Source: an uncultured Bacteroidota bacterium (GTDB taxonomy: Bacteria > Bacteroidota > Bacteroidia > JADZBD01). From it: a DNA stretch of 6,425 nucleotides. Positions within the stretch are counted from its first letter, which is position 1, and every line of letters starts with the position of its first letter. Below are positions 4,251 through 6,425 of the stretch, piece by piece. The stretch is from contig CALEYQ010000082.1 in assembly GCA_937924855.1 (NCBI GenBank), forward strand, positions 1-6,425, read 5' to 3'. The notes beneath the pieces are model-generated. The model was not told the origin of the DNA and made no database searches. It saw nothing but the letters and a program-made list of their open reading frames with translations. The position numbers and the translations under genes are program-made.

Positions 4251-5078
4251 ATGCTTCGAAATTTTTTGATTCTCTTAGGCTTTTTTGGCTTTTGTACCCC
4301 TGTTTTTTCCCAATCTTCCCTGTATTCTATTTCCATGAAAAAGGCGGGGAGTTTCTATTTTTTGGAAGCCTCACTCAAATTCCGGGATAAAGTAGTTGAA
4401 GCATATTTTCTCTTTGATACGGGCTCGGAAGGTATGGTTCTTTCCAAAGAGGCTGCCGATAAACTCGGATATTCAGGCGAAGGCTTCTTCAGTGTTGAAA
4501 TTTCCTCTAAAAAGACTAATGGAATCAATGCCATCGTTGATGACGGACCCGCCCTTTCCGAATACGCCGCGCTGGGCTCTGCTTTTTTCGGAGGAAAAGT
4601 TTTCGGGGGCCGCCTGGGCCTGTATCCTGTTTTCAGAAATAACTACATCATTGTAGATTTTAAAAAATCGAATATTGAGGTTTTTTCTACCGGTTCCAAT
4701 AAGGAAGGCTCTGCTATGTCGAATCAAATTATGGTGGAATCGAAAATGGCCGGAAATCTTTTTTACCTCGATGCCTCTTTCAAGGGCAAACCCGGAAACT
4801 TCTTTACTGTTTCAAGCAGCCTTACCGGATCTTCTTTGCTGTCTTCCGCGGGTGCAAAAAAAATAAAAGCAAAGAAAAATACCCCCGTAAACCTGAGCAT
4901 GGGCTCTGAGAATATCGCAGTTTTGTTTAAACCGGCTCCCAATGAATTTTTATTCAATGTGAAAGAAGCTAAAACTATGGGATTTAAAATTTCAGGAGTT
5001 TTAAGCCTCGATGTGATGGAAAAATACCAATGGCATTTTGATTGCATGAACCGGAAGGTTGGAATTAAATCAAACTGA
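4251..5078 (+). CDS. Secreted retropepsin-like aspartyl protease homologue with two lobes
   Basis: This 275-residue protein has an N-terminal signal peptide (hydrophobic residues 5-19, probable cleavage after Ser20 so that the mature protein starts at Gln21), which places it in the periplasm or outside the cell. Cys15 does not sit in a good lipobox. The first lobe has the aspartyl-protease motif FLFDTGSEGMVLS with catalytic Asp56-Thr-Gly, and its matching strand GRLGLYPVF (120-128). The second lobe repeats the layout (AGNLFYLDAS near 164, then SSSLTGSSLLS, and GVLSLDVMEKY at 249-259), but Leu191 replaces the Asp. Two-lobed proteases normally need an Asp in each lobe, so activity may depend on dimer formation or be lost. 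The ATG at 4251 is preferred over 4197 because it begins the signal peptide directly; the longer frame runs through a hairpin. Confidence 0.75.
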   Translation: MLRNFLILLGFFGFCTPVFSQSSLYSISMKKAGSFYFLEASLKFRDKVVEAYFLFDTGSEGMVLSKEAADKLGYSGEGFFSVEISSKKTNGINAIVDDGPALSEYAALGSAFFGGKVFGGRLGLYPVFRNNYIIVDFKKSNIEVFSTGSNKEGSAMSNQIMVESKMAGNLFYLDASFKGKPGNFFTVSSSLTGSSLLSSAGAKKIKAKKNTPVNLSMGSENIAVLFKPAPNEFLFNVKEAKTMGFKISGVLSLDVMEKYQWHFDCMNRKVGIKSN

Positions 5079-5493
5079 TTTGGGAACCCCCGAAATTGAT
5101 CAGGATAAATCCATTGTTTTTTTTGATGGAGTTTGTAAGCTCTGTAACCGGTTTGTGAATTTTCTGATCAGAAAAAATTCCCGTAAAAATTTGTTGTTTG
5201 CTACACTTCAGGGTTCTGCTTTTCAAAAAGCAGGAATCAATACCTGGGAGCAAAGCATGGAAACCGTTGTGTTTTTCGACCGGGGAAAAACCTATATTTT
5301 GTCCTCTGCCGCATTGAGAGCCCTCGCCCGGCTTGGAGGCCTCTGGAATTTAATGCTGGTCTTTTTAATTGTTCCCCCCATTATACGCGACAATGTTTAC
5401 CGCTGGGTGGCAGGGAAAAGGTATAAATGGTTTGGAAAGATGGACTCCTGCAGGGTTCCCACCCCAAAAGAAAAGGAATTTTTCCTGGATTGA
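5059..5493 (+). CDS. DCC-family protein (DUF393), thiol-disulfide oxidoreductase-like
   Basis: The product is 144 residues from a TTG start. The signature is IVFFDGVCKLCNRFVNF (about 19-35), with Asp23-Gly-Val-Cys26-x2-Cys29. The C-terminal VYRWVAGKRYKWFGKMDSCRVPTP is the second conserved block of the family. The hydrophobic stretch LVFLIVPPII (near 105-114) is usual for these proteins. The CxxC pair suggests a redox role, but the substrate is not established. No ATG is available: a stop at 5047 closes the frame upstream, leaving TTG at 5059 (20-base overlap with the protease gene, GGAAGG immediately before it) or TTG at 5080 (one base after the protease stop, fitting translational re-initiation). 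The N-terminus is uncertain by seven residues. It is probably co-transcribed with the protease gene. Confidence 0.85.
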   Translation: MELNQTDLGTPEIDQDKSIVFFDGVCKLCNRFVNFLIRKNSRKNLLFATLQGSAFQKAGINTWEQSMETVVFFDRGKTYILSSAALRALARLGGLWNLMLVFLIVPPIIRDNVYRWVAGKRYKWFGKMDSCRVPTPKEKEFFLD

Positions 5494-5495
5494 AC

Positions 5496-6425
5496 TCAGG
5501 ACATTTTGATCCGCTTAACCAGAAATGGCATTAATACCTGATTCAGTCCGGTATTAATATCGGCATCAATCCAGTCTATCCTGAAGCCTGCCGCATGTAC
5601 TTTTAAGTTTTTCCGGAATTTTTCCATGGCAGCCGCGTAATCATTTCTGATGTCTCCCGGATTTACTTTTATTTCTTCGCCGCTTTCCAAATCAATAAAA
5701 CGCATGGGGCGCGATTCAAATTCAAAATCCTGCTCCATCTTTTTGTCGGTTACATGAAACAAAATTACCTCGTGCTTTTTGTGCCTGAGGTGTTGAAGGG
5801 CAGAAAATATTTCATTCGTGTCATGGTGGGATTCGAACATGTCTGAAAAAATTACTACCAGCGATCTTTTATTTATGGCTTCGGCAATGATGTGCAGGGT
5901 TTCTACAAGAGTGGTTGTGTCGGAGCCGGCTTTGGGAGGGGGCGCATCGGCCAGCTTGTCCAATTCGTGAAAAATCATTTTCAAATGAGGCGAACCGGAT
6001 TTGGCCGGGGTATGCAGGTGGAGTTTTTCGCTGAAAACAGACAAGCCCGTTGCATCTCTCTGCCTTCGGAGTAATTCGGTTAAAGCAGCAGCACAATAAG
6101 CGGCAAAAGATATCTTGTTTTTCTTTTCCTCTTTTCTTCCGGAATCAAGCGGAAAGTGCATTGATTTGGAGCAGTCAATTACAATCTGACAGCGTAAATT
6201 GGTTTCTTCCTCATACCGCTTTACAAATAGCTTGTCGCTACGGCCATAAAGCTTCCAGTCAATATGCCGGGTGCTTTCTCCGGTATTGTAAAGCCGGTGC
6301 TCGGCAAACTCAACTGAAAAGCCATGAAACGGACTTTTGTGCAAACCGGTAATGAATCCCTCCACGGTTTGACGCGCAAAAAATTCAAGTTTTGAAAAGG
6401 GTCTGGTTATTTCCTGATTTACTCC
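5496..6425 (-). CDS. DUF58 domain protein, 5' end beyond window
   Basis: The visible part encodes 309 residues plus stop, and the frame stays open to the window edge. A GTG at 6365 is not a good start, because the 20 codons upstream (including KLEFFARQTVEGFITG) fit the usual N-terminus of the family. Conserved features are GLHKSPFHGFSVEF, the DUF58 signature RHIDWKLYGR (near 6244-6267), then a von Willebrand A-like fold with VIDCSKSM (Asp-x-Ser-x-Ser MIDAS, near 6159-6182), SDTTTLVETL, and VIFSDMFE. DUF58 proteins are usually encoded beside MoxR AAA+ ATPases and Bat-type vWA proteins, with a suggested chaperone-like role in envelope or metal-dependent assembly. If that order holds, the MoxR gene lies to the right, outside the window. 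The gene converges on the DCC gene with two bases between the stops. Confidence 0.9.
   Translation of the reverse strand, partial: GVNQEITRPFSKLEFFARQTVEGFITGLHKSPFHGFSVEFAEHRLYNTGESTRHIDWKLYGRSDKLFVKRYEEETNLRCQIVIDCSKSMHFPLDSGRKEEKKNKISFAAYCAAALTELLRRQRDATGLSVFSEKLHLHTPAKSGSPHLKMIFHELDKLADAPPPKAGSDTTTLVETLHIIAEAINKRSLVVIFSDMFESHHDTNEIFSALQHLRHKKHEVILFHVTDKKMEQDFEFESRPMRFIDLESGEEIKVNPGDIRNDYAAAMEKFRKNLKVHAAGFRIDWIDADINTGLNQVLMPFLVKRIKMS

Overview
The window looks like Bacteroidota DNA. The pointers are a DUF58 protein of the type common in that phylum, a DCC-family (DUF393) protein, a secreted protein whose predicted mature end starts with Gln, and start codons that mostly lack Shine-Dalgarno sequences. 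No rRNA, tRNA or CRISPR array was seen, and the species cannot be named.

Region 1 (1-2707) is the most unusual part. It is a tandem duplication of a two-gene cassette. Each copy has a 67-base leader, a 56-residue charged helical protein, a SIR2-like protein of 329 or 335 residues whose GTG start overlaps the small gene's stop by four bases, and a 108-base 3' flank. The small proteins match at 53 of 56 positions and the flanks at 100 of 108, while the SIR2-like proteins have diverged, most strongly at residues 31-96. A hairpin with a T-tract lies at the junction of the copies. The left edge of the window starts inside the matching sequence, so another copy or its remnant may lie upstream. The organisation (small partner, then SIR2-like protein, translationally coupled) suggests a compact NAD-directed defence or toxin-antitoxin-like module. 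I cannot match it to a named SIR2 system such as Thoeris, DSR, SIR2-HerA or SIR2-APAZ/pAgo.

Region 2 (2708-3767) holds two standalone 80-residue GIY-YIG endonuclease genes set among palindromic, REP-like repeats that also look like terminators. Two repeat copies share 49 identical bases and flank the second gene. The 361 bases after it contain one repeat copy and nothing else I can support.

Region 3 (3768-6425) looks like ordinary chromosome. It has a small protein resembling eRF1 domain 3, a secreted two-lobed retropepsin-like protein with one degenerate active site, a DCC-family protein, and, on the opposite strand and cut by the window edge, a DUF58 protein. The DCC and DUF58 genes converge with two bases between their stop codons. 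Regions 1 and 2 therefore look like accessory DNA next to core genes.
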